Shown one piece after another: positions 1-15,948 of a stretch of 64,000 nucleotides of DNA. The stretch is from Rutpela maculata (taxonomy: Eukaryota > Arthropoda > Insecta > Coleoptera > Cerambycidae), in NCBI GenBank assembly GCA_936432065.2, contig OW386285.2, positions 183,086,301 to 183,150,300 of the forward strand, in the 5' to 3' direction. The position numbers were made by a program, and so were the translations under genes. How positions within the stretch are numbered: position 1 is the stretch's first letter; each line of letters begins with the position of its first letter. Under the pieces are notes generated by a model. That model saw nothing but the letters and a program-made list of their open reading frames with translations, was not told the DNA's origin and did no database searches.

Positions 1-653
1 ATTGACCGTGAATCGCTATAATCGAATAGCCTGGGCTCGTTGCCCTCTAGCGTCTCGTAGACAAACAGTACTTTCTAGTTACAAACCATTTAATACAATA
101 CAGAGTACGAAGTCTGGCAACGAAATAATCAGATAGAGGACGCTCAAAGCTATGCTGTGCTCAGAGAGCTCAAGAAAATTACGTGTCCTACAGACACTGC
201 AACTTTTGAAAATTAAAGATGAGAGCTTTACTTTCAAATCTAGTGAAATTTTAGTAAGGTTTAGTAAATTTTTTTAAAGTGTCGTCTGATAACTTTTAAA
301 ATTTTGATCTGGCAACACTGGTCCTCTCATTAAACTAACTATATATTCTAATAATAGAACATTTACTCTAAATGAAGCCCTTTTAGTCTTTTTGTATACT
401 ATCACAAATAATCCCTGCCTTACAAAAATGCAAATGCACTTGGCGAAGATCACATGGACCTGATAAAAGCTGTAATAAAACGTTTGGGACGTTGACATTT
501 GATACAAAAAACTTAAAACTTAACCTCAAAATAATTTGTATGTGTGTGTGTTTTAACAATCTGTTTCAAATGGCCACTCTTTTTTATTTTCTGCCACCTT
601 TCCAAAAAAGACCCTATTACACATCGGTAAGTCGTGAAATGCTTTTAATTAAT

Positions 654-655
<2 letters not shown>
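1..655. other. AT-rich DNA, no gene recognised
   Basis: Both strands were read. Only short open frames with no family resemblance are present, and no repeat seen elsewhere in the window was recognised here. Confidence 0.6.
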
Positions 656-2510
<1,855 letters not shown>

Positions 2511-3192
2511 TACTTCCACATCCAGTGGAAGTATAGTAACGACAAAAAAATGTTTAAAAATTTTTATTGTTCAAATGGGCTTAGAATGTCATGAAACGTC
2601 GAGATTTTAAGTTTGAGCGAAAAAAAAATGTCTGTCTGTCTGTCGGTCTGTCGAACTGTAACTTTTTTTGTGCGAACGTTTACTCTGGAACCGTTTGAGA
2701 TATTGACTTGAAATTTGGTACACATATGTACTTTAACGAGATCTAGAACTAAATTATATTTTCATCTTGTTCCGTCGAAGGATTGGGGGGGTAAATTGGT
2801 AAATTTGGGGTAAATATGTAAATCAAGCAGGTAAGAGTTCATAAAATTGGTATTTAGCATATACAAGAGAAGCTCAAAAAAATTTTGGCAGTAGCTACAC
2901 CTATTACCACCCCCACCCCATTATTAAAGGGGATGAAAAAAAATTGTGATTTAGTGAAACCTCAAAATATTTTTTTACTTTATCCACCCGCACTACCACC
3001 CTCTATCACCACCCCCACCTCACTACCGATGTGGGGTATCGTTTTATGGGTTTTTGGGGTAGAATATTTCAAATATTATATTATATATTATTAAAGTTCC
3101 ATAAACAATTATTTCCACACACAAAATTTTTTCGTTGTGAGTGACTTGGATAGGAAATGTGGAAGTAGCGATTCCTTGGTCAGCGGTTTTTT
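2511..3192 (+). repeat. TTCCAC-family repeat, copy 1
   Basis: This roughly 680-bp unit begins ACTTCCACATCCAGTGG and ends with GGAAATGTGGAAGTAGCG followed by a CAGCGGTTT tail, so its ends are inverted repeats. Inside lie a TCTG/TCTGTCGG microsatellite, a GTGCGAACGTTTACTCTGGAACCG block and a C-rich ACCACCCCCACC block. The same order of blocks recurs in every copy in this window. I see no transposase. It may be a non-autonomous DNA element, but no clear target duplication was found. Confidence 0.8.
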
Positions 3193-3655
3193 TCTTTTAA
3201 AGTGCATGTACTTTACGGTGGTGTTTGGAAAGAAAAAAAAATTAAACTTAAACCAATTTTTTGGATTTTAATTTTAATTATGGATATTGCACGTATAAAC
3301 AATTTCAAATAACTACGTCATTTTTTTGTGAAATCAAAAAACGATAAGTGAATTATGAAAGTATATGAAATAATCAACGTTTAAAAAAAGAATTATGTTC
3401 TACTTGCATCTGAATCCATGATACGTTAGTTTTTGTTCCAAAATGATTATATTTCTCTCTCTGCTAGTTGAAAATTATCCACAACTAAAATTTTTTAAAT
3501 TACATCGCATAAAGCACCATTGAGGACATAACACACGTTCGAAAAAAAAATTATCTCCCCACCTCTTAAATATTGTAACTAGACAACTAACTTAATTAAT
3601 GGTATACATCACTCCATTTTCAGCATTCGAGCCTTTTTTTTTAACATTTTTGGTC
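3193..3655. other. AT-rich intergenic DNA
   Basis: No open frame or repeat with recognisable identity was seen between two TTCCAC-family copies. Confidence 0.5.
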
Positions 3656-3660
3656 TTTTT

Positions 3661-4545
3661 ACTTCCACGTCGAGTGTAAGTATAGTAACGACAAAAAAAA
3701 TTTTTAAACTTTTATTGTTCAAATAAGCTTAGAATGTCATGGAACGTCGAGATTTTAAGTTTGAGTGAAAAAAAAAAATTATGTCTTTAGGTCGGTAACT
3801 TTTTTGTGCGCACGTTTACTCTGGAACCGTTTAAGATATTGACTTGCAATTTGGTACACATATGTATTTTAACGAGATCTGGAACGAGATTATATTATCA
3901 TCTTGTTCCGTCCAAGGGTTGGGGGGTAAATTGGGGTAAATAGGTAAATGAAGCAGGCAAGAGTTCAGAAAATTGGTATTTAGTATATACAAGAGAAGCT
4001 AAGGTCTCAAAAAAATTTTTGGCATTAGCCACCCCCATTACCACCACCACTCCATTATTAAAGGGGATGAGAAAAGATTATGATTTAGTGTGTGTACCGT
4101 GTACAAGAACCAAACCTCAAAATATTTTTTTACTTCATCCACCCTCCACTACCCCCCCTATCACCACCCCCACCCCACTACCGATGTGGGGTATCGTTTT
4201 ATGGGTTCTTGGGGTAGAGGATTTCAAATATTATATTATTAAAGTTCCATAAACAATTATTTCCACATATAAAATTTTTTCGTTGTGAGAGACGGAACAA
4301 GATGAAAATAAAATCTAGTTCTAGTTCTCATTAATGTACATATGTATACCAAATTTAAAGTCAATATCTCAAACGGTTCCAGAGTAAACGTGCGCACAAA
4401 AAAAGTTACAGACCGACAGACCGAAAGAAATTTTTTTTCACTCAAACTTAAAATCTCGACGTTTCATGTCATTCTAAGCCTATCTGAACAAGAAAAATTT
4501 AAAAAAAATTTTGTCGTTACTATACTTCCACTGGATGTGGAAGTA
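3661..4545. repeat. TTCCAC-family repeat, copy 2, self-inverted composite
   Basis: The first 600 bp follow the family in plus orientation from ACTTCCACGTC. Near 4290 the right terminus is replaced by the left part of a second copy in inverted orientation, ending CTGGATGTGGAAGT at 4545. Both outer ends are therefore the same family terminus. This is a fold-back arrangement, probably made by inverted duplication or by recombination between head-to-head copies. Confidence 0.75.
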
Positions 4546-4817
4546 AAATAAGTTATGATGAATTAATTGTCTTAAAAGCTTGTTATGTGAATAGAAAAAA
4601 ATTCTTACCATCTCTGTCAAACTAAATTAATGCCTGTATGAACTTTTCGAGCGCAACAGGCTTTTAAAACAATGTATTGACCAATTATTATCTTTGTTTA
4701 TAATTGTAAAAGCTGTATTTAAAGCAATTAATTCAACTTAACTTATTTTTTTCACTTTTACACCTAAATAATAATAAAAGCTTGTTTTTAAAAAGGTTTT
4801 TTTTACATTTAATTTTT

Positions 4818-5736
4818 ACTTCCACATCCACGTAGTGGAATGAAAGTGTAGTAACGCAAAAAAAACCTTCTGTTTATTAAAATAGGCTTGGAATGCCATG
4901 AAACGAGATTTTAAATTTGAACAAAAAGAAATTTCTGTCTGTCGGTCTGTCTGTACCTTTTTTGTGCGCACGTTTATTCTGGAACCGTTTATAATATTGA
5001 CTTGAAATTTGGTACACGTATGTACTTTAACGGGATCTGGAACTAGATTATATTCTGATATAATTCATTTGAAGGGGGTAAATGGGGGTAAATAAGGGTA
5101 AATAGGTAAAGCAGGCAAGTAGCAGTCCATAAAATTGGGACTTACGGCATGTACGAGAAGCTAAGGTCTCAAAAATTTTTTTTAGCATCAACCACCACTA
5201 CTATCACCCCCCACACTATTATTAAAGCAGATAAAAAAACTGTGATTTAGTGTGCATACAAGAACCATAGGCCTCATTTTTAGCCCACCTCCATCCTATT
5301 ATTAAAGGTGGTAAAAAATAAAATTGGGATTTAGTGTGTATACAAAAACCATGATTTTGACATTAGCCATTCACTCTACAACCCCCGTTACCACTCCTAC
5401 TCCGTTATCAAATAGGGTAAAAAAATAAAATTGTGATTTAGTGTGTGTACAAGAGTCAAAGGCCTCAAAGATTTATTTTGGTATTAGTCACACCCTCTAC
5501 CATCGCCACTCTGGCGCTATTATTATAGAGGGTAGAAAATAAAATTGTGTATACAAAAATTTTTTGGAGTTAGCCCCTCGACTACCCCAACCACCGTATG
5601 ACATATCGTTTTTTTATTATTTTATTATTATTATTTTTTTAATGCCTTATATATTATTAAAGTTCTTTTGTTGTAAGAGACTTGGATAGGAAATCTGGAT
5701 GATCTGGAAGTAGTGATTCCTTCGGCAGCGGTTTTT
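4818..5736 (+). repeat. TTCCAC-family repeat, copy 3, diverged and expanded
   Basis: It opens with ACTTCCACATCCACG and ends GGAAGTAGTGATTCC plus the CAGCGGTTTTT tail. The internal C-rich segment has expanded into several similar blocks, each with the pattern 'TTAGTGTGTATACAAGA' followed by an ACCCCC-type stretch. It is the most diverged copy. Confidence 0.7.
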
Positions 5737-5932
5737 AATTTTTATTACTATTAATATTAGTTTTTATTCATATTCTAGTCACGTTTCTTTTTAAATTAAA
5801 ATAGGTATTTCGCGCCCTTTGTGCTATCTTATATACAGTATATATGGTCCTATTTTATAGTCCTGTTAAAAGTATTTTGTAAAAATAGAATAATAATTTT
5901 TTGATACACTCCGTAGTTAAAAAGTGATAAGG

Positions 5933-6253
5933 TAATTTGTTAAATTGTAAATTACAAAATTTCAATTCATTGTATTTCAGTTAGTAATGAAAATATTTTC
6001 ACAAACTCCAAAATCTATTGTTGTATTTTTATGAAAAGTCAAATGCATATGAAAAAAAAATAAAAATAAACAGGAGTCCCTAGACCCAGGGGAGGCTAAC
6101 GAGTTTTCAGAAATTTTTTCGCAAACTGCTTTTTCAAAATTTCTTAGGGGTCATTAGAGAAGTGCTTCTCTAGATGTTATTTCCCAAATTTCGTATGGGT
6201 CCCATGCGCCACACACGAGAAAAAAAATATTGAAATATCACCAGCCGCCACTG
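5933..6253 (+). repeat. Right half of a hAT MITE
   Basis: This matches the right half of the complete MITE at 50620-51243 and ends in CCAGCCGCCACTG. The left half is missing. A segment of about 45 bp containing ATTCATATTCTAGTCACG lies on both sides (near 5768-5812 and 6263-6308), so a local duplication surrounds this truncated copy. Confidence 0.75.
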
Positions 6254-6309
6254 TTAGTTTCTTTCTATTCATATTCTAGTCACGTTTCTTTTTAAATTAA
6301 AATAAGTAT

Positions 6310-9300
6310 TTCAAAGATGTTTCTGTCATAATTTCTTTGCCTTTTATTCTATAAAAATAGTTAAAAAAAATTATTTGAAAGACTAATTTATTAATAGTCT
6401 AAGGAGAAAAAAATTTTTCTCTACGACTTGATGGTATTCCAAAACAATTGCGACTCAATTTTCAAATTTGTTATTGTATTTTAGGCGTTGTTATAAGCAT
6501 TTCTACTTGAAATTTGATATGACGTTAATTAGTTCCACTAGAAGTACATTTTTTTAAGTTATCTGGTATCGTAACAGAAAACCAGATTGTTGGTTATGAA
6601 ATTGCGAAGAAAATTGGAACTGTGCCATCTTTTTCGTAAATAACAAAACAATTAAGATCGATCTTTTTTAAACAGTTGACAATAACTTAAGTGATAATAT
6701 ATATGATTTAATGAAACTTTCGAAAAATATGATTCTAGGGAAACAAGATACCTAATTTTCAGTCAAAATGTAAATATTTTTAAACATTTCTGTTAATACC
6801 ACTAAAAAGTACAAAAAACCCATATTCTAAAAACAATTATGTTGTTCGGCGACTTAATGTACTTAAACAATTGCGATTTTTAGGCACTATTATACATTTT
6901 TTATTTTAAATTAGACATTTATTATTATTATTATTGTTATTTTCGTGAATTGCTTAAGGGTGATCGTAATTGTTTTTATTTTCCGCAACTTAACAATTTG
7001 AGTAAGAATATTTTAGTTTTGTTCGCAATTTCATAACGAACAATCTATTTTCAATATATTGCGAATTTTTGTTTAAAACCAGAGATATTTTAGAAGAACT
7101 GCGAAAAACACACTATGACACCTTTTGAAAAAATACTGTAGGTATTGTACAATCAGCAAATAAAAATTGCCCAAAGTAGATCATGTTTTTACGATTAAAG
7201 AAATTAAAGAAATAAAAAGACATGTATTTCTCGAAAAAGGCAGATAGAAAATTGCATTTACTGCAATGTATACATAAGTTTCATTGACTTTTATTACAGA
7301 CTTTTTTCGGTTGGTCTTTGAATATGAATGCAGAGGAAGCAATCATTTCTAGCACGACTAATAAAAATATGAAGGGGATCCAATATTTGACACCTTAAGC
7401 CAAAAATGTATAAATATTTAAAAACAGCGCCCCTACTCGACTGTGCTACCAATATTAAAATATTAAAATTATGTGTTTTAAATATGGCAGAAAATTTTAA
7501 AAGTTGTTAATTTCAACTCAGCATGTGGCAGGCCATAAAGTCATTATTAGCTCTGCAAATGGTTTGGGCTTGAAAAAGAAATGCAGGTCATTTTATCCCT
7601 CGACAACCTTTAATGGATCTAAATGCAAAGCAATCGGATTCACAACAAAAAAGATCCTATTATAAGTGAATATGATACTATAAATATATTAAATCGTACC
7701 TCTGAAATAAAAGAAGTAGGTGTCAGCTTGAAAAATAATTTTAGCTACCGAGGAGGAGGTGTTGGTCAAGTATTCGTAATATAAACATCACCACCCCATT
7801 GGTTGTTTATTTTATTATTCACTGAAACGTAAATTGTTGACACAAAAATCGTACTAGTAAATTCAAAACATTAACTTTTACTACAAGCTGCCATATATTA
7901 CTTATATTGCTACAAAATTACCTATGGAAACAAAAAAGAAGTTTTAGGTAAATATATAGGGTGTCTCACTTAAAATTCCTGGTGCCATTTTATTGATAAC
8001 TAAAAGAGATATTTGAATTCTGTTGGAGGTATTCATCAAAATATATAAATGACTTCAGTTTTTAATAAAAACGATCTCTCTACAAATTAAGATATAGATA
8101 ACGTCGTGATGCAAAGCAATTTTTAAGGACTTAATGGATTTCCCATAATAATACATTCAACCGTGCAAATAAAAAAATTACATAATTTATATTTATTTGA
8201 CATAATCTTATTTTAAACTTATCGAAAAGATATTTATTATTTATTGTATTTCTATAATATCGACGTTATTTTTATAAGTTTGGTTTAATAGTTTATTACA
8301 TCTTTTGGGTGAAATACTTGAAAATAAATAATTTTTGTAGATAAGGAAATAAGTTTAACAATAATGGGTAACCTAAGATCTGTTTTTAATGATACCAAAA
8401 ACTAATCTTTCATGGAAAGCGTAGAAGAAATGGATCATGCTGTAGTTTGAGAATTCCTATCCCGAAATGGATAAGGAAGCGTCGACTAAACGGTATACAA
8501 AATCAAAAACTAGATTCTTATGCAGAATTTTCTAGCGGATTCAAATTTCGACGGTTTATATGGAATTGCAAAAATAGAACAAAAAGTATTTGTCTGCAAA
8601 AACCGCAAAAAATATAAAAATATGTATGCAATTATCTTTTTAGTTTTTACTCTATATTGCCATTAAAAATATCAAACGTATATTTCAATAAAACAGCATT
8701 CAAACTGTTTTTTAGCTGTAGCCAGACTAAAAGTGAACCTTACATGAAGTTTTATAGTAAATATTTAGAGTTGACTTTTCTATTTAATGATTGATTTTAA
8801 TTGCCTTCAAGTAAATATATCCCATGCACTAAGATTCTTTTACATTGTACGTGTCATTAGTTAGTGCGTTTTACTAGGCTTCTTAAATTATTGTTTCAGA
8901 CAGCTTCATAGAAAACATAGTTCCAATAATGATGAAAAAAGAACCAAAGCCTGAAAGTTTCAATTTACATTCATTTTGTAAGACTTACAAACTGCTGTAG
9001 TTATTATCGTTGCAGTGCAGCAAAACCGCAATGCAAACGAATTTATGTAAACAATTATGAATAATGGCACGTCGTATTTTTGTGTGCTTCTTCAAAAACT
9101 TAATAAAATTTTGTTCTGAAATTATAATGAAACAGTTCGTACAATATGCAGTTAATATAAAACGCCTCTAGCGATCACTCTGTATGATGGATATGGTCCA
9201 ATTTCAATTAAGTATTCTGCTATTACATCAAATAAGGATCATAATGCATTTGTAGTTTTTCTATAATTTTTTTTTTTTTTTCATTTGGGCAATAATAAAA

Positions 9301-10200
9301 ATTTAATAATATAGTTAAATTTATTTTGAGAAAAATCATAAAACATTATTTCTTAATATTTAGTCTCATATAATGTTATTTTTCAATTTGTTGACGACAT
9401 ATAAAATCTTGTCATTAGCAAACATTTTTGACTTAGTGAAAATTTCACTTTCCTTGAAACCAAAGTGCTACTTAAAATTTCTTTAAGAAAAATACGTACT
9501 TATATATCTGCTTTCTATTTAAAAAACAAGTCAGTCTTCAGTTAGTCAAATCTTTCTCGTTATTATTAGACACTTTACGAGTACCTAGGTAAAATTTTAT
9601 TACGGTCGCTCAGTTAAATTCTGTAAAAATAGCGCGAAAATGATAATATCTACAGTTTATTCCCAATGATTCATCTGCAGGTAGTTAGTTTCAAAATTTA
9701 GAACACGTAATGAAAATAGATTATATGCACTTTATATATTATTTTGTGTTTGTACATTTTAGCATGTTTTATCAAGTATGCTTTCTTTTCATGTTTGATT
9801 TAATAAATACGCACTTAGTTATTGTTAATTTTTTAAATTCTCTTAATGTTATACAGTATGTCCACCGATTAAATTCGGAAGAAAGGAAACTTTTTATCTG
9901 CAAGTTTTTTTCACGAAAAGCAAGAAATTTATATTAATTATAAGAAAATGGATCAAATAAAAACTTTTTATTTTCATGCTCATACTAGGCTTTCAGAAAC
10001 AATAAGATCATAATCCGTAAAAGTAATTATAATCTGCACCAGTAGTACAACCACACCAAATTTATCCAATATTCAATTCTATCCAATATATGCTTTACTA
10101 AAAGATAAATATGAAAGATTTTGAGAAATTGCTTAAAAGAAAAAGTGAAAACATAACAGCACCTATTAAAAATTTCACTGAAAGATTATTATACTCTTCG
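6310..10200. other. Long AT-rich region without recognisable genes
   Basis: No coding region could be supported on either strand. A stretch at 7966-8010 (GGGTGTCTCACTTAAAATTCC) resembles the outer end of the fold-back repeat at 24850, so a fragment of that family may be present. Short frames near 9710-9937 show no family resemblance. Confidence 0.5.
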
Positions 10201-10249
10201 CAACTAGGAAAACGTTGGTGACTGAATTCTGAACGACTTTCAAAATGTC

Positions 10250-10291
10250 CATCCGTCCGTCCGTCTGTCTGTCGGTACGTCCGTCCGTCAC
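10250..10291. repeat. (TCCG)n/(TCTG)n microsatellite
   Basis: This is a short array of TCCG and TCTG tetranucleotides in AT-rich DNA. Confidence 0.85.
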
Positions 10292-10625
10292 GTTTCCTTT
10301 AAGCACGGTAACATAAGAGTGAAAAATCCGATTCTATTTAATATTATTTTTCATTATATATATTTTTTGCTGTGCAAATTATGTAAGTATGGAAAACTAT
10401 TATTAAGACCATAAGCAATATTCGTGATTTTTTTTCGGGCTGAGGCAATGCGATTTAATATCTTTTTGGAGTACTTAAAAATTTAATTTAGCAATTATAG
10501 AAAGTTAAAGAGCCAGAAAATTTCTTTGAATTTATCAAAGTAAAAATTATATAATTTGACAACAATCCCCAGATTATTTTTTCTAAAATTGAATGTTTAA
10601 AGACTTAAAAAACATACTACATCTC

Positions 10626-11464
10626 TTACAATTAATTATTTTTTATTTATTTGCTTTTATCATGATTAGAGAATATTATTTAGGTATTATGCAAATCACA
10701 ACTTACACACTTTTTTATTTATTATGAAAATACCCACTTTCTGTATATTGTTGCCCTAATCTGGGCACGCTAATATACTAGTTAGGTAAATACTTTAAAA
10801 CACTTATTATTGGAGAACCAATCGAAACAACTACTCTCCTAGCTAATACTGACGAAGTATTGAATTACATGATAGGATTCTTAGCATTTTAAAGAAAAAA
10901 AATATATTGAAAATACTTGAATCATTTATTTACATTTAGTCATTCACACTTTTTTTTTATTTAATATGAAATTATCTACTTTCTGTATATTGGTAACTTA
11001 ACCGGGTCACGCTAATATACTACTTAGGAAAACACTTTAAAACACTCATTATTGGAAAACTAATCAAAACAACTACTCTTCTAGCTAATACTGACGAAGT
11101 ATTGAATTACATGATAGGATTCCTGGCATTTTAAGGCAAAAAAATATATTGAAAATACTTAAATTATTTATTGAAATTCAGTCATTCACAACAATTATTA
11201 TTGAACCTTACATTCTATTTCAACTCTAGAAAAGTTGTACAAGTTTTTTCGAACTCGTTAGTTCTCATCAGTAGAGTATAGAACCATTCATTCATTATTT
11301 ACAAGCCTATTCTTGATGTATTTTTTACAATTAATTATTTTTTATTTATTTGCTTTTATCATGATTAGAGAATATTATTTAGGTATTATGCAAGTGGGTA
11401 TTTTCATAATAAATAAAAAAGTGTGTAAGTTGTGATTTGCATAATACCTAAATAATATTCTCTA
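10626..11464 (-). mobile_element. Hammerhead-ribozyme element, copy A (Penelope-like/retrozyme-like)
   Basis: The element is flanked by a perfect 12-bp duplication, ATACTACATCTC, at 10614-10625 and 11465-11476, which fixes its ends. It starts TTACAATTAATTATTTT. It holds two imperfect tandem subunits of about 240 bp, each carrying CTGACGAAGTATTGAATTAC, then a hammerhead ribozyme on the minus strand, the start of a second monomer, and finally an inverted copy of the monomer head. There is no open frame of note. Tandem and inverted terminal units, a hammerhead and duplications of variable length are known from Penelope-like elements and their non-autonomous relatives. Assigning it to that group is inference because no RT is present. 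Confidence 0.85.
11213..11283 (-). ncRNA. Hammerhead ribozyme, type I (copy A)
   Basis: Read on the minus strand, the core is complete. ACTCTA pairs with TAGAGT to form stem I. This is followed by CTGATGA, stem II GAACT/AGTTC closed by AACG, then GAA, and stem III AAAA/TTTT capped by the palindrome TTGTACAA. The cleavage-site C then precedes TAGAGT. Stem I extends outward through a 4-nt bulge into TTCTAT/ATAGAA. The predicted cut lies between plus-strand positions 11228 and 11229. Every conserved hammerhead core position is present. Confidence 0.9.
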
Positions 11465-11743
11465 ATACTACATCTCATTGCCTCGGTCAAAAGAAATGAC
11501 TGAATATTGCTTGTGGTCTCAATAATAGTTTCCCATCATAGTTGCCCAGAAAAGTAGGATAACATACAAAAAAAATGTATTGTTAATTTTTTTGTTAAAA
11601 TAAAACTTAAAAATATTTAAAAAAACGATATGATTGTTTCAACGTATATTTTCACGTTTCGGCGAAGCGTTCTTTTTTTTTTTTTTTTCAACTCTTATAT
11701 ACCGGATACCCACGAGATCAGTTACACCACCACATCTTTTATT

Positions 11744-12494
11744 ATTTCCACGTCCAGTGGAAGTATAGTAACGACAAACAAATTTTTAAAAATTTTTATT
11801 GTCCAAATAGGCTTAAAATGTCATGTAACGTCTAGATTTTAAGTTTGAGCGAAAAAAAAATTTCTGTCTGTCGGTCTGTCTGTCTGTCTGTCTATCTGTC
11901 TGTATGTCTGTCTGTCTGTCGGTCTGTCTGTGTAACTTTTTTTTGTGCGCACGTTTACTCTGGAACCGTTTGAGATATTGACTTGAAATTTGGTACACAT
12001 ATGTACTTTAATGAGATCTAGAACTAGATTATATTTTCATCTTGTTCCGTCGAAGGGTTGGGGGGTAAATTGGGGTAAATTTGGGGTAAATGGGTAAATC
12101 AAGCAGGTAAGAGTCCTTGAAATTGGTATTTAGTATATACAAGAGAAGCTGAGATCTCAAAAAAATTTTTGGCATTAGCCACCCCCATTACCACCCCCAC
12201 CTCCTTATTAAAGGGGATGAAAAAAAAATGTGATTTAGTGCATGTACAGGAACCAGAAACCTCAAAATATTTTTTTACTTCATCCACCCCCCACTACCAT
12301 CCCCCTATCACCACCCCCACCCCACTACCGATGTGGGGTATCGTTTTATGGGTTTTTGGGGTAGAGGATTTCAAATATTATATTATTAAAGTTCCATAAA
12401 CAATTATTTTCACATACAAAGTTTTTTCGTTGTGAGTGACTTGGATAGAGAATCTGGATGTGGAAGTAGTGATTCCTTGGGCAGCGGTTTTTTT
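11744..12494 (+). repeat. TTCCAC-family repeat, copy 4
   Basis: This near-complete unit runs from TTCCACGTCCAGTGG to CTGGATGTGGAAGTAGTG and the CAGCGGTTTTTTT tail. It carries a TCTG array of about 85 bp at 11863-11932. The termini ACTTCCACATCC/GGATGTGGAAGT are inverted repeats. Confidence 0.8.
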
Positions 12495-12830
12495 AAGGAA
12501 TCACTACTTCCACATCCAAATTTCCCATCCAAGTCTCTTTAATCGAAAACATCTTGATACTATATTTGCACTCTAGTAAGCGAAACTAATCTCTCATAGA
12601 ATTTTAATATAATATTTGAAATCGTCGATAATATGTGAAGTCGTCAATTAAGTTAAACTGTTCGAATGAAAATGTGTGCACAAATAAAGTTACAGACAGA
12701 AGAACAGATACAAAATTTTTTTTCTGTCAAATTTAAGTCTCGACGATTCATTGCATTCTAAACTTATTTCAACAAAAAAAAAATGTGTTTTTTTACGATC
12801 ACTATAATAGTAATACTTTTCGATTGACTA
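12495..12830 (-). repeat. TTCCAC-family repeat, copy 5, inverted and internally deleted
   Basis: It abuts copy 4 tail to tail: the T-rich tail runs straight into AAGGAATCACTACTTCCAC. The C-rich middle is missing and the rest is diverged, but the ACAGACAGAAG and AAATTTAAGTCTCGACG blocks remain. Confidence 0.65.
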
Positions 12831-12882
12831 GTGCGGGCACTTACTAGGTATTATAAACTTAAATACGACTTTCATTTTTCCT

Positions 12883-13092
12883 GTGCAACCGTTGAACCGT
12901 TCGCATCATGTCTTTCTCAAAAAGAATATCCGAGCCAAAACTTTTGAACTTCATTGCACCTCAGCTTGTGAAAAGTACAATGGTGTAGATTGTACTAATT
13001 GTAAACCTGCGGAAGATTTAATAGATACTAACGGAACAAATGAAACTTTGGAAGTTGACGAAACAAATTCATTTGATGAGTCTTTACTATAA
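12883..13092 (+). CDS. Hypothetical short reading frame, possible 3' exon fragment
   Basis: A 69-residue frame ends at TAA with AATAAA directly behind it. The middle is cysteine-rich (CTSACEKYNGVDCTNC) and the end is acidic (ETLEVDETNSFDESLL). Composition is more protein-like than the neighbouring frames. I do not recognise a family, and no acceptor site is convincing. It could be the tail of a decayed transposon gene or a host exon. Confidence 0.25.
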   Translation: MQPLNRSHHVFLKKNIRAKTFELHCTSACEKYNGVDCTNCKPAEDLIDTNGTNETLEVDETNSFDESLL

Positions 13093-13254
13093 ATAAAATT
13101 ATGGTTACAATATTTATACTTTAAATAAAATAAGTGTTATACTTGTAACTATGTATATAAACTTATTTCAATCCTTTGAATCAGTTCTCCCATTTTTACC
13201 ATTACCAAACAAGAATTGTGAAAAACAAAAATTTTCCGGAAAACTTTTTCACAT

Positions 13255-13950
13255 TCTTAATCTAAAAATTATATTGAACCTTTAAAAATGGTATAACTAT
13301 ATAGGTTCCATATGTTTTTATAATAATATATATAGTACACGCTCATTTTTTGAATTTTCATGTATTTTGTAATGTGCAAGAAATGTAGTACATTATTTAT
13401 CGTGAAAAACTGCCTGCAACTCGGAAAATTAGCAAGTTACAAAAACATTTCAAGAGACAAAAAATATTTAGAAGTCCTCAATGCATAACGTTTAAATTTT
13501 TTCAAATTTTTAAGTTACTTATTTTAGCGCTACAATTTCAAAAAAGGGTGGTTTTTCATGTTTTTCCGGAAAAACTCGGTGAAAACACACTTTACAGGGA
13601 ATCTGTAAATAAAAAAAGGCTTGTATTTCGATGATATATTCACCTGAATTTTTTCAGATTTTTTTTTTCAACTTTTACATTTTCCCTCCCCCACTTTTAT
13701 GGATTTTGGAGTGGCCATATCTCGAAAAATATGCATTTTTAGAAAAAATTCATAAGAGTAAAAACATATTATTTTGGGCCAAAAAGGTAAACATATTGTT
13801 TTATTACATTTTTGACCTAATTCTACAAGTTACGGAACCCCTTCCGATCATCTCCTACTCTAATCTTTTTTCAACATTTTTATTAACTTCATTACAAACA
13901 CAGCAAGGTTTCATCAAAACCCATTCATTAGCACTCAAATTAGATGTTAT
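13255..13950 (+). repeat. Dispersed repeat shared with the palindrome at 56.8-58.1 kb
   Basis: The segment from GAACCTTTAAAAATGGTATAAC to the end of the CATTCATTAGCACTCAAATT block matches the right arm at about 57440-58120. Both share GAAAAACTGCCTG, CCGGAAAAACTCGGTGAAAA and GAGTGGCCATATC landmarks. It shows that this repeat exists independently of the Harbinger element. Confidence 0.75.
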
Positions 13951-15733
<1,783 letters not shown>

Positions 15734-15948
15734 TAAATCCATTACAAATACATATTATCCTAGAAACAAATTAGCTTTATCATTAGGTCTTACAGAATGC
15801 TTTAAAACTTACTATTAAGAGCAAGTATACTTGAAGCCTAAAAGGCCTTAACTACAACATCAATAAAGCACATGACTATTTCCTAACCCTGACAAACCTT
15901 TCTTAAAACCTCCTCAAGTCCAAATGACTTTTAAATTGTTCCTTAAAG

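Noticed and set aside
2885..4252. Similar short frames (ATPITTPTPLLKGM...) at 2885-3094, 4019-4252, 12169-12399 and 17299-17493
   Set aside because: They recur only because the TTCCAC repeat recurs. Starts are non-ATG, the ends differ and the text is low-complexity Pro/Thr, so they are not supported as genes.
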